Below, piece after piece: positions 32,120-44,034 of a DNA stretch of 64,000 nt. The translations under genes and the position numbers were made by a program. The notes under the pieces were generated by a model that searched no databases, had not been told where the DNA came from, and saw only the letters and a list, made by a program, of their open reading frames with translations. The stretch is taken from positions 15,932,041 to 15,996,040 of the forward strand of contig CM026565.1 in NCBI GenBank assembly GCA_015143295.1. Reading direction: 5' to 3'. Numbering within the stretch: the stretch's first letter is position 1; each line of letters opens with the position of its first letter. The DNA comes from Tetracentron sinense (Eukaryota > Streptophyta > Magnoliopsida > Trochodendrales > Trochodendraceae).

Positions 32120-32644
32120 ATGGACAATTCTTCTGGTGAGTGGATTTTAGATTCAGGGGCTTCATGTCATATTTGCTCAAATATAGAATTTTTTGATATA
32201 TTCCAAAAGGGGACGAGAAAAGTGTTCTTGGGTGATGGATCTGAATGTGAAATCACGAGGTTTGGTAATGTAAAGATAAAAATGTTTGATGGAGTTATTC
32301 GAACTTCGAGAGGGGTAACTTGTGTCCCTGAGTTGCTAAAGAATTTAATATCCCTCGGACAATTAGGCTCTAAGGGTTGTTACACAGTTACAGGTGGAGT
32401 TATCAAAATAAAACGGGGAAAGCAGGGATGCTTGATTTTGATGAATGGAAAGAAGTGTGGTGGTTTTTATCTTCTGGAGGGGAATACAGTGGTTGGTGGA
32501 GCTTCGACAAGGTCTGCAGGAAAACGAAAACCTGATGTTGTGCAGAGGATAGAAGACTCACCTAAAGTCTCTTTCGCAGTCGATGCAGAGATGGGTATTC
32601 CGGTAGGTTTCGTAAGAGTGGAGATGGTGATGATGTGCCTTTGA
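32120..32644 (+). pseudogene. Copia protease and pre-integrase zinc-finger part
   Basis: The frame contains WILDSGASCHICSN, the catalytic DSGA motif of the copia aspartic protease. It then has LGDGSECEITRFGNVKI and VPELLKNLISLGQL, typical for the region before integrase, and GFYLLEGNTVVGGAS. After about 32520 it switches directly to sequence not typical of integrase. No integrase, RT or RNase H is found before the 3' LTR-like region, so most of pol has been deleted. Confidence 0.88.
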
Positions 32645-33009
32645 GGGGAGAGGACAAGTCTATGTCCTCATCCGATGTTCTTCTAGAATGAAGGATGAGT
32701 TTCAGGCTACACATGAATTTTGACCATGTTTTGTCGAATCCGATGGAGTGCTTTCCGGGATGGATTCGAGAGTGTGTGTAGCTAGTGAGTCTCTTTTTCA
32801 GATGGTGCAGAGACGGACAAGGTCAAAACGATTGTTTGTGGTAATTACAAACGGGGTTACAAAACTTTGAGAGAGGTTTTAGTTCGAGGTGGAGGTTCTT
32901 CCCGGATATAGGTGAGGAGGTGTTCTATCTTGGAGGTTTGCTTGGTGATTAGCAAATCGGTTCTCTTGGTTCGTGGTGGTATCGCAGAATTCTTGTCAAG
33001 GTGGAGATT
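32645..33009 (+). other. Residual 3' internal region of the copia element
   Basis: No coding motif is visible. It ends with ...caaggtggagattt, which looks like the polypurine tract that precedes a copia 3' LTR. Confidence 0.45.
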
Positions 33010-33480
33010 TGTAAAATTTGGCTCGAGTTGACAAAACTAAGAAAGGCCGATCGATCGGTGGCACGCGACAGAATCGACTTGGAGAGCCGATCGATCGGCC
33101 ATAGCGGGATTTTCTGGGAAAATTCTGATTTTGAGTATTTTATGTTTTAGGAAACTCCTATTACGAGAGGAGACTTTCTAATTGTCTAGGACTCCGAGTT
33201 TAGGCCTATAAATATGTAGTTATAAGTCTAGGGTTTTTATCTTGAAAATCAAAGGGTTAATGCAATAGCATTGGGAGTTGGAGATAATAGAAAGGGTTAG
33301 AGCATACTAGGGCTTGAGAAATGTTTAATGGATGATAGATAGAGATTCTTCTTTGGGTTTTCATAGAGAAGGTGAGTTGAGTGTGCTAGACATTATGTCT
33401 TAAAAAGTCATTTAGATTGTAAGATTCTTATTGATTAGATTAATAAAGACATCTTCTTTATCTATTGTGAATCCATTATA
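33010..33480 (+). mobile_element. 3' LTR (at least the U3/R part) of the deleted copia element
   Basis: It starts TGTAAAATTTGG right after the purine tract. It contains two CCGATCGATCGG palindromes (33047-33058 and 33087-33098), a TATA box at 33207-33214 and a leader-like tctagggttttt stretch. Its right end is not certain because no second LTR copy is present. A matching 5' LTR was not found upstream of the gag. Confidence 0.55.
33207..33214 (+). promoter_or_regulatory. TATA box in the copia LTR
   Basis: tataaata, about 110 bp after the second CCGATCGATCGG palindrome. Confidence 0.6.
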
Positions 33481-34489
33481 GGCAATTGACCAAGATCATG
33501 AGATGATCTATACGATATGAGATATCGAACAAGGTCCCTAGGTTATATTGTAGGAAAGCTACGTGATTGGTTATGGACTGACACATGTAGCTAAAGCTTT
33601 TCAGTTCCTTATACCTTATAGAGTCACAACTATGGGTGAAGCTAGGCACTTCACTTATATGGCTGCTACAATGGTTAGATGTTCTCAATGGTTGAGATGT
33701 AGTTTATTCTCGAACTACTGTAGTGAAGACTATACATCGGCATATGCGTGTTTAAATATACATTGACTGATTGCATACAATGAGAGACCTCTTGCATAAA
33801 CATACTATCAAATAGTTGATCTCTCATTCACATTGAACAATTTTGATGATCCTTAGATCTGATGAGTTCATTTATAACTGAGCAATGATCTGACTATTTT
33901 AATTGCACATAAGTACTCTCTACCTGAGGAATTACGATACAGTGACAGTTGGATAATCAGAAAGCTGTTCGAGTCATAATGAATTTCAAACAAGAAATTA
34001 ATCCATGCTCATTAAATTGAGAGATTATCCAAGTTTCGGGTAAGACAGTACATTAAGCTTAAAGCCTACGCAGATGATTTTGAAATCAAATATGTTTGAA
34101 ATATATTTTTTAATAAAATATATTATACTAAATAAAAGATTTTTTCAAATGTTTTGAAAATGAGAAATTGTTTCTCATGGTTTAATTAAATGTCATGGAA
34201 ACCCGGATGATATACAAAAGGCTATGGGTTAGATAGTATCATAATCTCGAAGGCCTATTAGGGATAATGTTATTGGAAGGATCAATCGAATAAAATAGTT
34301 CATGTGGCGGGATCCTTTTTGGTTTATGTTATTTTACTGGGATTCAATTGCAACATAGATATCTTACGTCACTTGCAATTCCGATGTCTTTCCTATTATA
34401 GGGTCAATGGGATAACACTGGATAAGCCAGGATTAGAATGTCCCAGAGCAATCTGTGGAGGTGCTCATAAAGAATACAAGCTTGTATAA
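33481..34489. other. Non-coding LTR-like sequence of unresolved origin
   Basis: No coding motif. The sequence is probably the beginning of the copia-type LTR that becomes recognisable at 34490, or the end of the preceding element. I could not place a boundary; a short palindromic catgagatgatc block is at about 33495. Confidence 0.35.
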
Positions 34490-35052
34490 ATAGATTAAAT
34501 GTTAATCTATAATTTTAGATTAAATGTTAATCTAATAAAAGAGATTAAATAATAATTATTTGACAAACCAAATATAAGGGAATATGGGTTTGACCCATAT
34601 TCATAAAACCCATATTAAGATGGACCTTATTGGTGGGTCTAAGCCCATGGATAGACACCCTAAAGTGGCGCCCACTTTTCCCTATGTTTAAGGGATTTTG
34701 GTTAGTAGATAATTATTAATTAATTATACCTTATCTAATTAGATTAGAACATTACTTGGAAGTGAAGAAACAAAAGAGATAAGGATTATTCCTAATCCCT
34801 ACCATGATGATCATGCCCCTTGGAGAATCTAAATTGTCTAGATTCAATGTATCCCTAAATTTTAGGGAGTTGATTATATCCCTTTAATTAAGGAGTCCTT
34901 TTAGGAAAAAGAATCCTAAAATAGAAAATTTGTTATAACTAACTTATTGTGGATAAACTAGGAGTTTATATTAATAACAAGAGTTATCATTATTAGAAAC
35001 TCTAATGGATAACTATCATTATAGGATAATAATCAAAGATATGGATAAGATC
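34490..35052 (+). mobile_element. Copia-type LTR, segment 1 (U3), split by a solo LTR
   Basis: From about 34490 the sequence is homologous in inverted orientation to 63440-64000: repeats of agattaaatgttaatct, then atatgggtttgacccatat, agcccatgg and gtggcgcccactt in the same order. It continues across the solo LTR insertion at 35053-37587 into segment 2. The copia assignment comes from the leader in segment 3. Confidence 0.65.
35048..35052. repeat. 5-bp TSD of the solo LTR at 35053 (left)
   Basis: agatc, repeated exactly at 37588-37592. Confidence 0.85.
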
Positions 35053-35859
35053 TGTAGAACCCCGGAACCTGAGTTCACTGAGCTATGAATAGTGTCAGTG
35101 AATAGTATCCTTGTATGGTATGTGTAAAGGCCTAAAACCTTCCATTTTGTTCTTGGCAGTATGATGAGTCAAATGAGAGTTTAGGTGCGTGTGTTGAGGC
35201 TCAAAAATAGAGTACAAAGATGCTCTAAGTGGGGAAAGCATAGGTATAAATATCCTAAGTGCTTAAAAGGGTTGTGAGTGAATAGTGCGGTGAATAGTGC
35301 TAGTGTGCGAAGCATAAAGAGGCCGGGGCCTCTCATGTATGTTGGTGTGAATTCAGTGATCACCTAGGTGGTTTAAAAAACTATGTGGGGATGAGTCACG
35401 AGGTATGAGTAGGGTGTTGGACCCAAGGGAAAAGAGTGTGAAAAAACTTGAAATGTTCCAAGTGTTAAGGAGGTATGTCTTGACATTTCCTCAACTTTAA
35501 GGAGCTCTAGAATTCTCACCACTGATCAGAATCGAGTGATTCCTGAATTTTTAGAAAGGTATTGAAACCCTCTTTGAGGTTCATGCCTTACATTTTTTCA
35601 GATTTTGAGTAGAAGTTAGGTGAAATGTGGGTTTTCCAAAAGCGGGTCTGCTGTCAATTCAGCAGTCATTTGGACCAGTAATCTTTAGGGCCATTTTGGA
35701 ATATGAATACAAAATAATTAGGATTTTCACAAAACATGAAAGTTGTTCTTCTTTGAATGAAAAGTCCAACACAAGTTAAATCTTCAAAATCTGATGAACG
35801 AGTCAAAAGTTATGGTCAAAATACCAAAGCGGGAAAAACAGGAAACAGGGTGACCAAAT

Positions 35860-35869
35860 CGGTCGACCG
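35860..35869. promoter_or_regulatory. Palindrome CGGTCGACCG upstream of the LTR TATA
   Basis: A perfect 10-bp palindrome, about 80 bp upstream of the TATA-like sequence. It is the counterpart of the CGATCGATCG palindromes in the other LTRs of the window. Confidence 0.5.
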
Positions 35870-35948
35870 GTTAGCTGGGTTTTTGGTCTGTAGCCGACTT
35901 CCAGGATATTTTTAAGGGTATGGGGGTCTTTGGGCAACCCCCTTGGCC

Positions 35949-35956
35949 TATTTAAA
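35949..35956 (+). promoter_or_regulatory. TATA-like box of the solo LTR at 35053
   Basis: tatttaaa, followed by acaccattttcg and a gggtttctacaaccctaa leader-like stretch. Confidence 0.5.
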
Positions 35957-36726
35957 CACCATTTTCGTGGGTGTTAGGGTTTCTACAACCCTAAGCATAC
36001 TTTTGACATAAATTTGAGGGAGAAGAAAGGGGAGAAAGAAGAGCAACTTGGTGCTTGCTTAGGTGTTCTTGTTTTGTTATCACTTTAGTGTTTTCAATCA
36101 AAGAGGGAGCTCCTTCTTGCTTCTCAGCTTGTTCTAGAGCACTTAGATCAAAGGGATTTGATCTATAAAGGTAGATACACTGTACTAGATTTTAATGCCA
36201 TAACCCATATTGTAAAAGTAAGATAGAAAATCTGTATCGGTGATGTGAGTTGATTTGTGATGCCTCTATGCCTTAACCCAAAGCATGAAAAACGTGTATT
36301 TTTACTACTTAGTAATTGTGTGATGATTCAATTGAGAAAAACATGATTAAACGACTGAGTTTTGGGAAAAACTAAGAAAAAAACCTATGTGCTTTGATGA
36401 AGACAAGTAGAAAATCCTACTAGTTATGATATGATGATTCTATGGTTAATACCAACTGAATGAAATGATTATATGATGAATTCAAGCATGTGCCATGTGT
36501 AAGTGATTATGTGATTGAGATTAAATGAAGTAGAAAAGCATGTGCTATATGATCACGTGTTTCTAATTGTCTACCATATTCACTCACCATTGTATATGAA
36601 CACCGTATATGCATGAGCGAGCTTTCGTATATGTACATGTATTGTAAAAGCAAGCAAAAGAAGAAAAGCAAAGCAATTGTAAAGAACGCAAAGTAAAAGA
36701 TGATAAACAAGCATTTGTATTGGAAG

Positions 36727-37077
36727 GATGATAGTGGGCTCTCACCACAAGTAGGGTGAGCATTATCATCTGATTCCAAATAAAACCATGAACAAGCATA
36801 TGTATTGGAAGGAGAATGGTGGGCTCTCACCACAAGGGTGAGCATTATTCTCTGATTCTAAGTAAAAGTAATTGTATTGGAAGGAGGATAGTGGGCTCTC
36901 ACCACAAGCAGAGTGAGCATTATCTTCTGATTCTAAGAAAAAAAATTTGTATTGAAAAGATGATAGTGGGATCTCACTACAAGCAGGGTGAGCATTATCA
37001 TCTGATTCCAAATAAAAATATATGTATTGGAAGGATGACAGTGGGCTCTTACCACAAGCAGGGTGAGCATTGTCATC
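36727..37077. repeat. Five tandem hairpin repeats with paired stem changes
   Basis: Units at 36727-36770, 36812-36852, 36884-36927, 36959-37002 and 37034-37077 (period about 70-85 bp). Each has an outer stem and an inner stem CTCACC/GGTGAG around a loop acaagcag. Outer stems are GATGATA/TATCATC, GAGAAT/ATTCTC, GAGGATA/TATCTTC (one G-T pair), GATGATA/TATCATC and GATGACA/TGTCATC. The stem differs between units but stays paired. Inner-stem changes are mostly G-T compatible (CTCACT, CTTACC); unit 3 has one mismatch. Confidence 0.9.
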
Positions 37078-37587
37078 TGATTCTAAATGACAAACCATGT
37101 GTAAAGAAAGTGAAACGATAAGAAAGCAAAAGTAAGGTATAAGAAAAGAAGCAAAAGAAGTATACGTACAGTATGTATGAACAATGTAAGTAAAAAAGGA
37201 TTTCCGCAATTGTTTACAATATTTGCATGTGTATCTGATGAACTACTATATGAAAGCATGTTATGTTATGACATTATTATTTAGTGGCTTGTAGACACTG
37301 AGTACTGGATAAGAGGCCCTATTCAGATTATTGGTGAGGGAAAGAACATGTATATTTTGATAGTGGGCATGTCCACTTTACACTTATATGTTTTGTATAT
37401 GTTATAACAGTCAAGACTTAGAATACATATGGTTTTATGTTTAAGAAATTCTATGCTTCCGTTATTATGTGCCTTGTGTACTCTGACAGGATGGTAAGTA
37501 TGCCTTATGTATCATACAGGATGGTATGACACGGCAATCACGAGCTAAAGTATCCCTAACTCCTAGGGGGTATTTTGGGTCACGACA

Positions 37588-37592
37588 AGATC
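37588..37592. repeat. 5-bp TSD of the solo LTR at 35053 (right)
   Basis: Exact partner of 35048-35052. Confidence 0.85.
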
Positions 37593-37624
37593 CATATCTA
37601 TATATACTCCAAACCAAACCGTGT

Positions 37625-37642
37625 GGGGGGGGGGGGGGGGGG
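37625..37642 (+). repeat. Run of 18 guanines
   Basis: Uninterrupted G tract inside the copia-type LTR, about 20 bp downstream of its TATA box. It could form quadruplexes; length may be affected by sequencing error. Confidence 0.8.
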
Positions 37643-37646
37643 TTAT
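37642..37646. repeat. 5-bp TSD of the solo LTR at 37647 (left)
   Basis: gttat, repeated at 40520-40524. Its first G is the last base of the G tract. Confidence 0.85.
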
Positions 37647-40519
37647 TGTGAACACCCCATTTTTACACCCCTTAATCCCTTTATTTTATTTGTAATTTTA
37701 ATTTTAATTTTAATTTATCTTATTATTTTAATTGAGTGTCGAGGTTCTAGATCCGAGAAAGAGAGAGAGAGATCATCCCCTTTACTCATTGTTCAGAGCC
37801 CTCAAAAGAGAAACCTCATGTTTAAAGCCCATGGGCAAAAATCCAATCCTGTGATCCACGACCCAATTGCAAGACCCGCAACCCATATCTTAATCCAAGC
37901 CCATACACCGTAAACCAATCTGTCCAAGCCCAAGATCCAATCCCTCAAAGGGCCTACAACGTCCAAGCCCAAAAAAACCCATTACTATATAAACCAAAGG
38001 GAAGGGTTTCCAAACCCTAACCTCATTCATTCGGTTGATAGCCCCATCTCTCTCCTTCCCGATTTCCCTCCTCTCTCTTCTTTTCCTTTGGTAAAAACAG
38101 TAGATCACCAAGCCTCCATCTCTTCTCCAAGGCAGCGTTAGTCCGGCGGCAGGCTCACCATCATGCCTAAACCATGATCTCTTCGGCGGGTGCAGACCAG
38201 TTATCTTCCTCACCATCTATGGCGGTCATTCCTTCCGGCGGGCTTTGATCACCATCTCCGGCGACAACATCTCGAGCTCAGTTAGATCCTTGGATCTCGA
38301 GTTCCCCCACCATCATCCAGACCATTTCGGTAGTTATGCAGCTCCCCCACTCTCTCTCCCTCTCCCGTTCTACTCTCTCTTGCTGACGAGGGCCCGATCA
38401 ATAGGCTTCTCCGTACCTGAACCAACCGGCGAACTAGTGTCACCGTTGAACTCTGAGTCGCGCTCAAGGTAAATCTCATTCTTCTTTCTCCTTGATTTTG
38501 GTTTATGTCTACTAATTTTTATTCCCTGATCAGTAATTTCTAGCTGCTTGATCCTTCAAGTTTCTTCTCTGGTTCTTCTTGGTTCTATTTCCTTTCTTTT
38601 TCTGATTTTCTGAGATCTAATATTGTGGTAGGGGAAGCAATTTCGCTTCTGTTCATCCCTTCTACTGGCTCCATTCCGATCGTCTCTCCGGCAAGTTACA
38701 GGTTCTATCCAACTCCGGCCGAAGTCCGTACCTCTCAGTTGGTATTTCCCTCTTCTATCTCCTTTCTATCTTGATTTAAATTCAACTAGATCCAGAATTT
38801 TGGATCTGGTTTCTTTGTCTTATTGTATAAATCCCGTTCATGAATATTGACGCCTATTTTGGTTCACCTGAGCAGTCACCATTCGAACCAGCTCGTGCTG
38901 TATATCCCGAGATCATCTTCTATCTTCGGTCCCCCCGAAATTTATCCAGGTCTGTTCTCTTTGAATCCGTTCTCAAATTTCCTCTTAGTCTCTCAATCTA
39001 GTCTTCTTAGTTCTTGATCTATCTTGTCTCATATCAGCCCTGTATATTCCCAGTAGTAATAGATCTAGATTATGTTTTTTCGTTGTTGCTTTCGTTGAAG
39101 ATTTCTCTCATTTTCGTGGGTTTCTATCTTGAGTGATCACCAGGCTCCTTTATTTATTTATTTTCTTTGGTTGTTACCTGTACAATATTGCCATGACTTT
39201 TTGATTGCCTTCACTATTTACAGATTCATCACTCAGAGGTAGCAACAGAACCGGTTCTCTATCTCTCGTTTCTCTGTTTTTCTTTGCTTTTTATTGGATC
39301 CATTGTTCTGTGGATATTCTATTATTTTTTTATTTTATTTTTATTTTTCATTTTTTAAGAGAGATAGAGAGGATCTTCCACTTTGGTGCAGCCCCATCAC
39401 CTTCACACCATTGCCGGTCAGGTATAATCTCTTTCTTTTATTTATTTCAATGTATTATTTTATTGTGAATTATCCATGTGTGTGCAATAGGGATAGGCCA
39501 CGATTTTATTTTTCGATTTTTGCCTACATTGGGCACTTAGATAGTTTTCCTTTTTTAACCCTAAATAATTGGCCCACCCCGTTAGTTAGTCTTACAAAAA
39601 AAGAAACAACAAAAAAAATATAAAAAGATTAAAATAAATTAAAGGTACTAGTCTATCTTCCCTTGGGACCTAGAGCAGGGTCCGTATTTAAACCATAGCC
39701 TCTTTTGGTTTAAGGCCGCTCGATCCGCCCTGCTCTTTGCCTTTAAGTTAATTAAGTCAGTTAGACTTTATTTTCCTTTTGCCTACCTTGGGCATTTAGT
39801 TTAGTTCTTGACTAGTTAAAACTTGCCAAAATTAAAAAAAAAAAAAAAAAAAGGGAGATAAAAAAAAAAATAATAAAAATAAAAATACAAAAACAACAAA
39901 AACATTTAAAAACCCACAAAATGCAAAAAGGACTTACCCTAATAAATGAACGCCCCCTAAGAGCTCCCCCACGAGCACCTAGCTACACAACCATCTCCCG
40001 GAATGAGATTCATAAATCTCAATTCCACTTCCCCTCCCCAACTCAAACACGAGTTGGAAGTGACCACACTCCGAAACGAGTATAAAAACAGTCACGGACC
40101 CCGAACTACTATGAGGGTCTGATTCCGACTAACCGGATAAGTAGGCAGCCCAATCAGGGTTCGACCCCAACCAAAAATAAACTTTTTTACACCCCCTTTT
40201 GATTTCGATTAGCAAAATTAATAAATTTTAGGAAGTGTTAAGTGATTTTTTTTATGTTTGATTTGGACCTAATGAGTAGGTTACCATCATCGGATGGAGG
40301 TCCTGGGGTGCCTAACCCCTTCCCCAGGACCTAAAGAGATCTCTTACCTAGACTACTCTGGACCGTAGACCCCCTCATTTGGTTTATCTCGGGATCCTAC
40401 TTCCCCTAAGTAGGTGGCGACTCTTAAAAATAAATTTAGCGTTATTCCTCTACTCTCGGACCTTATCTCGACACTTAGAGTTGAGAGGGGAGGAAAGGCG
40501 GTAAATTTATGTGTTCACA
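37647..40519 (+). mobile_element. Solo LTR, 2873 bp, ends TGTGAACAC...GTGTTCACA
   Basis: The termini TGTGAACAC and GTGTTCACA are perfect 9-bp inverted copies, and the flanking 5-mer gttat is duplicated exactly (37642-37646 and 40520-40524). No internal domain is present. A TATA box is at 37986-37993. Downstream are pyrimidine-rich leader sequence, an A-rich block (39834-39880), and gtaggttaccatcatcgg and ggcgactctta motifs near the 3' end. The end style recalls long LTRs of plant gypsy elements, but the lineage was not established. Open frames inside show no motif. Confidence 0.88.
37986..37993 (+). promoter_or_regulatory. TATA box of the solo LTR at 37647
   Basis: tatataaa, followed by a leader rich in tctctcc. 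Confidence 0.6.
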
Positions 40520-40524
40520 GTTAT
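40520..40524. repeat. 5-bp TSD of the solo LTR at 37647 (right)
   Basis: Exact partner of 37642-37646. Confidence 0.85.
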
Positions 40525-41075
40525 GATATTCATTATTATTCCTAGAATTTTGTGGGCTAAGGGAGAGCACACCCAAGGATTTTCGTGGGCTAAGGGAGAT
40601 CACCCCAAGGGATTTTCATGCACTTCAATGTGGGGGTTCTAAAAATTAGAACTCCATAATCTCTTCTTCATCATCTCTTATTAATCCAAGGATCCTTTTC
40701 CAATGATTATTTTGTTCTTCAAAAGCCAAGGAAAGATTCGAAAGCTTCGCGGAGATAGCGAAGAGTGAGGATCGAGCTTGAAATATTTCTTTGAGAAATC
40801 TCTACAAAGAGTTCTGAAGTTCTATCGTTTTTGTACATCACCGGTGAACATCATTCACTGAGGTAATCTTCTTCTCTAATGTATTTAATTAATTTTTTTC
40901 TATGGTGTAAAGATCTTCAAGATCCAGTTTTCCGCATAATTTTTTTATCCGGATTCCCTTCAGAGTACTTTTGTACTGGTTCCTCAAGGTTTTTGTGAAT
41001 AAAGAAGTGATCAAATCTTGACCTGTGGACGTAGGCAGGTTGTTGCCGAACCACGTATATCTCTTGTGTTCTCTT
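40525..41075 (+). mobile_element. Copia-type LTR, segment 3 (R-U5)
   Basis: Continues the LTR after the second insertion. It contains a 33-bp duplication (gtgggctaagggaga and ggattttc units at about 40551-40617). The block gaaagcttcgcggagatagcg is shared with 63110-63260 (minus). Near the end is the leader gtggacgtaggc...gccgaaccacgta (about 41027-41057), which is widespread in plant copia LTRs. The right end near tcttgtgca is approximate, no primer-binding site follows, and no TSD was found. Confidence 0.62.
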
Positions 41076-44034
41076 GTGCATATGTTTTGGTTTATTCTTT
41101 TCAGTCTGGTTCTATTATTTCCCCAATATAACTATCTTTATAAATAAATTTGTCATAATTTCAAAATTTTAATCCTGTATAAGTATTTTCTTTTGGAGTT
41201 GAAGAGATAGAGAGTTGCTGGGAAAATTTTGGTGTGCTAACCTATTTCTTGTTTATTTTTGTGGATTTCTTAGAGGGATTTCTCTTTGTATGTTTAGTGT
41301 TTTTTTAAAAGTAATCAATCAATGTTTAGTTTATATTGCGAATTGAGGAAAAAAATTATTCTATTCTCTCTCTCAACCACCTTAGGGAAAAAAACCATGT
41401 TTTATGCTGATCTCTCTCTCTTGCAATTTCAAAGAGATCTATTTAATTTTATACATGTAACATGATTTATTTATTTTATTTCCCTACATGATTTCCATTT
41501 TATTCTCTCTCCTTTAATACAAAGTGCAATAGAACTTTTTCTTTTCTACTTCTACAAAGGTTCATGAATCCATTTCACTTCATCTTTTCTAACAAATTTT
41601 TTTGAGTGTCGCTTTTCTAGCAAAAATTGAAATCTAAGAATGCATGGCTTCCACAAACTAACCCTTCACTAAAACAAAATAGTTCACTCTCCAACAAGTT
41701 TATTTTTTATGTTTGTTTATTTCCTACAAAAATACCTCCCATATGTTTCATACTTCTCTATATATGTTATATTTATTCCTTTACATATGATTTGTGTCTC
41801 TTGCATTCTAATATTTTTATAAAAAAAAATTACAAATACAAGACTTGTGATATTGCTCCAACATTATAATCTTTAAAAATAGCTCTATATTAGATAATAA
41901 TTTTTACACACAATGGTGAAGTATCTAAATATAAATCATTTTCTACAACTAATTTGTATTTAGCCTACATGCTTAACTAGAAGTACATATGAATTTAATT
42001 CATGTAATGTTGTTTTGTTGGATTTGGATTGTATAAATCATATTTATTTTTAGTTTTATTGTTGTCAAAGAAAAAAACTTTCACGTCCCTTGTACTTGCC
42101 ACCTATACTATTTTTAATAAAAGAATAAATGTTCCGAAAAAAAAAACTAGAAAGTCAAAAATATAAATTTTATAAAATGGCAATTATTTTTTTATTATCA
42201 TCTATGTTAAAAATGATATAAAAGTATGTATTAATACAGATATTTTAGTCTTATTAACTTGTGATATATTAATGAGAAATGCCAACCCAATCGTAAACTT
42301 CCAAGCTTTCATAGAGATAGCGACAAGAGTCACTACTTTTCTTTTTTTCCTTAAGAACCAATATAAATCATCAATTCCTCATTTCAAATTTTTTTTTTTC
42401 TTATACATGTTGAAGGACGAGCAAAGCCATGTGTTGCACTTCATATGAGAGTTTGGAAAAAATTTGAATTTTGCAATTGTGGCTAGCACTCTTAAATTAT
42501 ATAATCGATCAGATATTTATCGAATAAGATATATCAATATCCGAAATCATATCCAATTATAAATGGATGGAAAAAGTATTATTCGAATTCACTCCATCAG
42601 ATGCCATTCAAATAATTATCCCAATGAACAAATTCGGATTCGAATAGTATCCGTAATGAAGGAGCATGTTTAGAACTTTTCATAATAAAGGAGCATGTCT
42701 GGAAGGACTGATCCAGACATAGAAGACCATCAAAATCTCTGGAGATCGAGAGGACATCGCCAACATCCTTAGGCCTGTAGATGCTTGATGATCACTACTC
42801 CAATTCGTTAAAAGCTCCAAGACAATGTGTCAAAGGAATCTTAAGGAGGTCTTCCTCTTCACCTTCATCTTCTTTTAAAGCAGGGCTGATGTATATAAAA
42901 GTTGAGCAAAGTTAGTTTCACAAAAACATGCTAGGGCAAAACATTCCATTTGAACAAGACTACAAACCAAACCAACATAAATATAATTTTGTGGTTTGTG
43001 TTTTTTTAAATTAAAAAAAAATCAGTTTATAGGAGCTGAATTATTGGTTTCAATGGAGACTAAAACCCCTTATGTTGATTTTTGTTTGGGGTGTTTAGCC
43101 ATTTGAAATCTCTAAATTTTGGGTCTACTCTCATCTATGTCTATTGCGGGTAGACTTTTTTTTTGTTTTTTTTTTACATTTTAGACCGTTTGGTAAGGCG
43201 TCTACTTGCTATAGAAAAAAAGATAAAATGACATCTCATGTCTAAAAATAAAGTTCATATTTTTAGTGATTTTTTAAGAAAGAAGCTTATGACTAATGTG
43301 GACAGACAACAAGACAGAGATTTTGGTCATTGTAAACTCCTTCATTATTATTATTATTATTACTCAAAGAAATGAAAGCCTACATGTATTAATGTTTGAA
43401 TTAGCTATCCAATGATATTTTTCTAAATGACACCAATTGCCCCTGTAATAAGATGCAAAGGTAATGTCAATGAAAGAGGTTTAGTCACCAGGCGAGAGCT
43501 TCCCATCGATGAGAGTGGAAGCAAGAGCTGACCATGGAAGGATAGGCGAATGACCATGAGGGATTACTAACCGAAGGATCGATGTCAGTTTCAGTTTGTT
43601 TGCCCGGCCAGAGGAGACCAACGAAGATGTTACCAAGCAGAGGTTTACAAAGAAAATCAATGTCTATTACTATGCGCTGCCAAATGATTTTACTGTCCAC
43701 AGATCTATTTCTTACATATTATATTTCTCACACATCTATTTTGGCTAAATTTCACCAAAATAGACAAGATCAACCAAATGATTTAGTCTTTTAAGCAAGG
43801 CATAACACATGCTTATGAGATTTCCCTTATTGTCTTACGTCCAACTTCAGTCAGGAAAGAGATTTCAAGTGAGCTAATAAAAACTATTAATTCTTATTTG
43901 CTATAATTAAGAGCAACACTAGGGGGTGGGGCAAGTGTCAGCGCACATTTATGCGCACAAGCTTGAGCATGGGTTAGGAAAAGAGCTTTGAGAGCTATAA
44001 GGTGCACTTTGTACGCATACATTGTTCCATTATG
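41076..44034. other. Long AT-rich stretch, no gene seen
   Basis: No supported gene in about 3 kb. At 42480-42665 there is an arrangement of aatatccgaaatc, attcgaattc and ggattcgaatagtatccg that resembles the arms of the MITE at 10214-10752, probably a decayed relative. A short (ATT)n tract is at 43343-43362. Open frames at 41627-41869 and 43485-43794 carry no motif. Confidence 0.4.

Larger units (their letters stand above)
35053..37587 (+). mobile_element. Solo LTR, 2535 bp, gypsy (Del/Tekay-like) family
   Basis: Starts TGTAGAACCCCGG, ends ...TTTTGGGTCACGACA, and is flanked by the exact 5-bp duplication agatc. No internal region is present, so it arose by recombination between two LTRs. U3 blocks such as caagttaaatcttcaaaatc, cgagtcaaaagttat and a caaagcggg block are shared with the solo LTR at 56462 (U3 near 56880-56940). 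A TATA-like element is at 35949-35956. The region 36727-37077 holds five hairpin-forming repeats. It is inserted into the U3 of a copia-type LTR. The gypsy assignment is inferred from the related LTR next to a Met-tRNA primer site and gypsy gag at 59-60 kb. Confidence 0.88.
37588..37646 (+). mobile_element. Copia-type LTR, segment 2 (TATA and start of R)
   Basis: Begins with the right TSD agatc of the solo LTR and contains atctatatatactcc, equivalent to ctataaatacccc in the related LTR at 63445-63456 (minus). A run of 18 G follows at 37625-37642 before the next insertion. Confidence 0.65.

Noticed and set aside
36727..37077. CRISPR-like array
   Set aside because: Units are degenerate, contiguous hairpins without unique spacers, in plant LTR DNA. 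The same applies to the arrays at 51405, 58125 and 60900.
36507..37209. Open frames over the repeats in the LTR at 35053 (both strands)
   Set aside because: Their periodic peptides (SPLSSFQY, VGSHHKQ) follow the DNA repeat and lie in different frames. The structure is explained by the hairpin units.
35053..40519. The two LTRs as the two ends of a single retrotransposon
   Set aside because: Their ends and sequences differ and each has its own perfect 5-bp duplication, so they are separate solo LTRs.
42480..42665. MITE similar to 10214-10752
   Set aside because: Shared words are present, but no paired ends or duplication could be found, so it is only mentioned as a possible relic.
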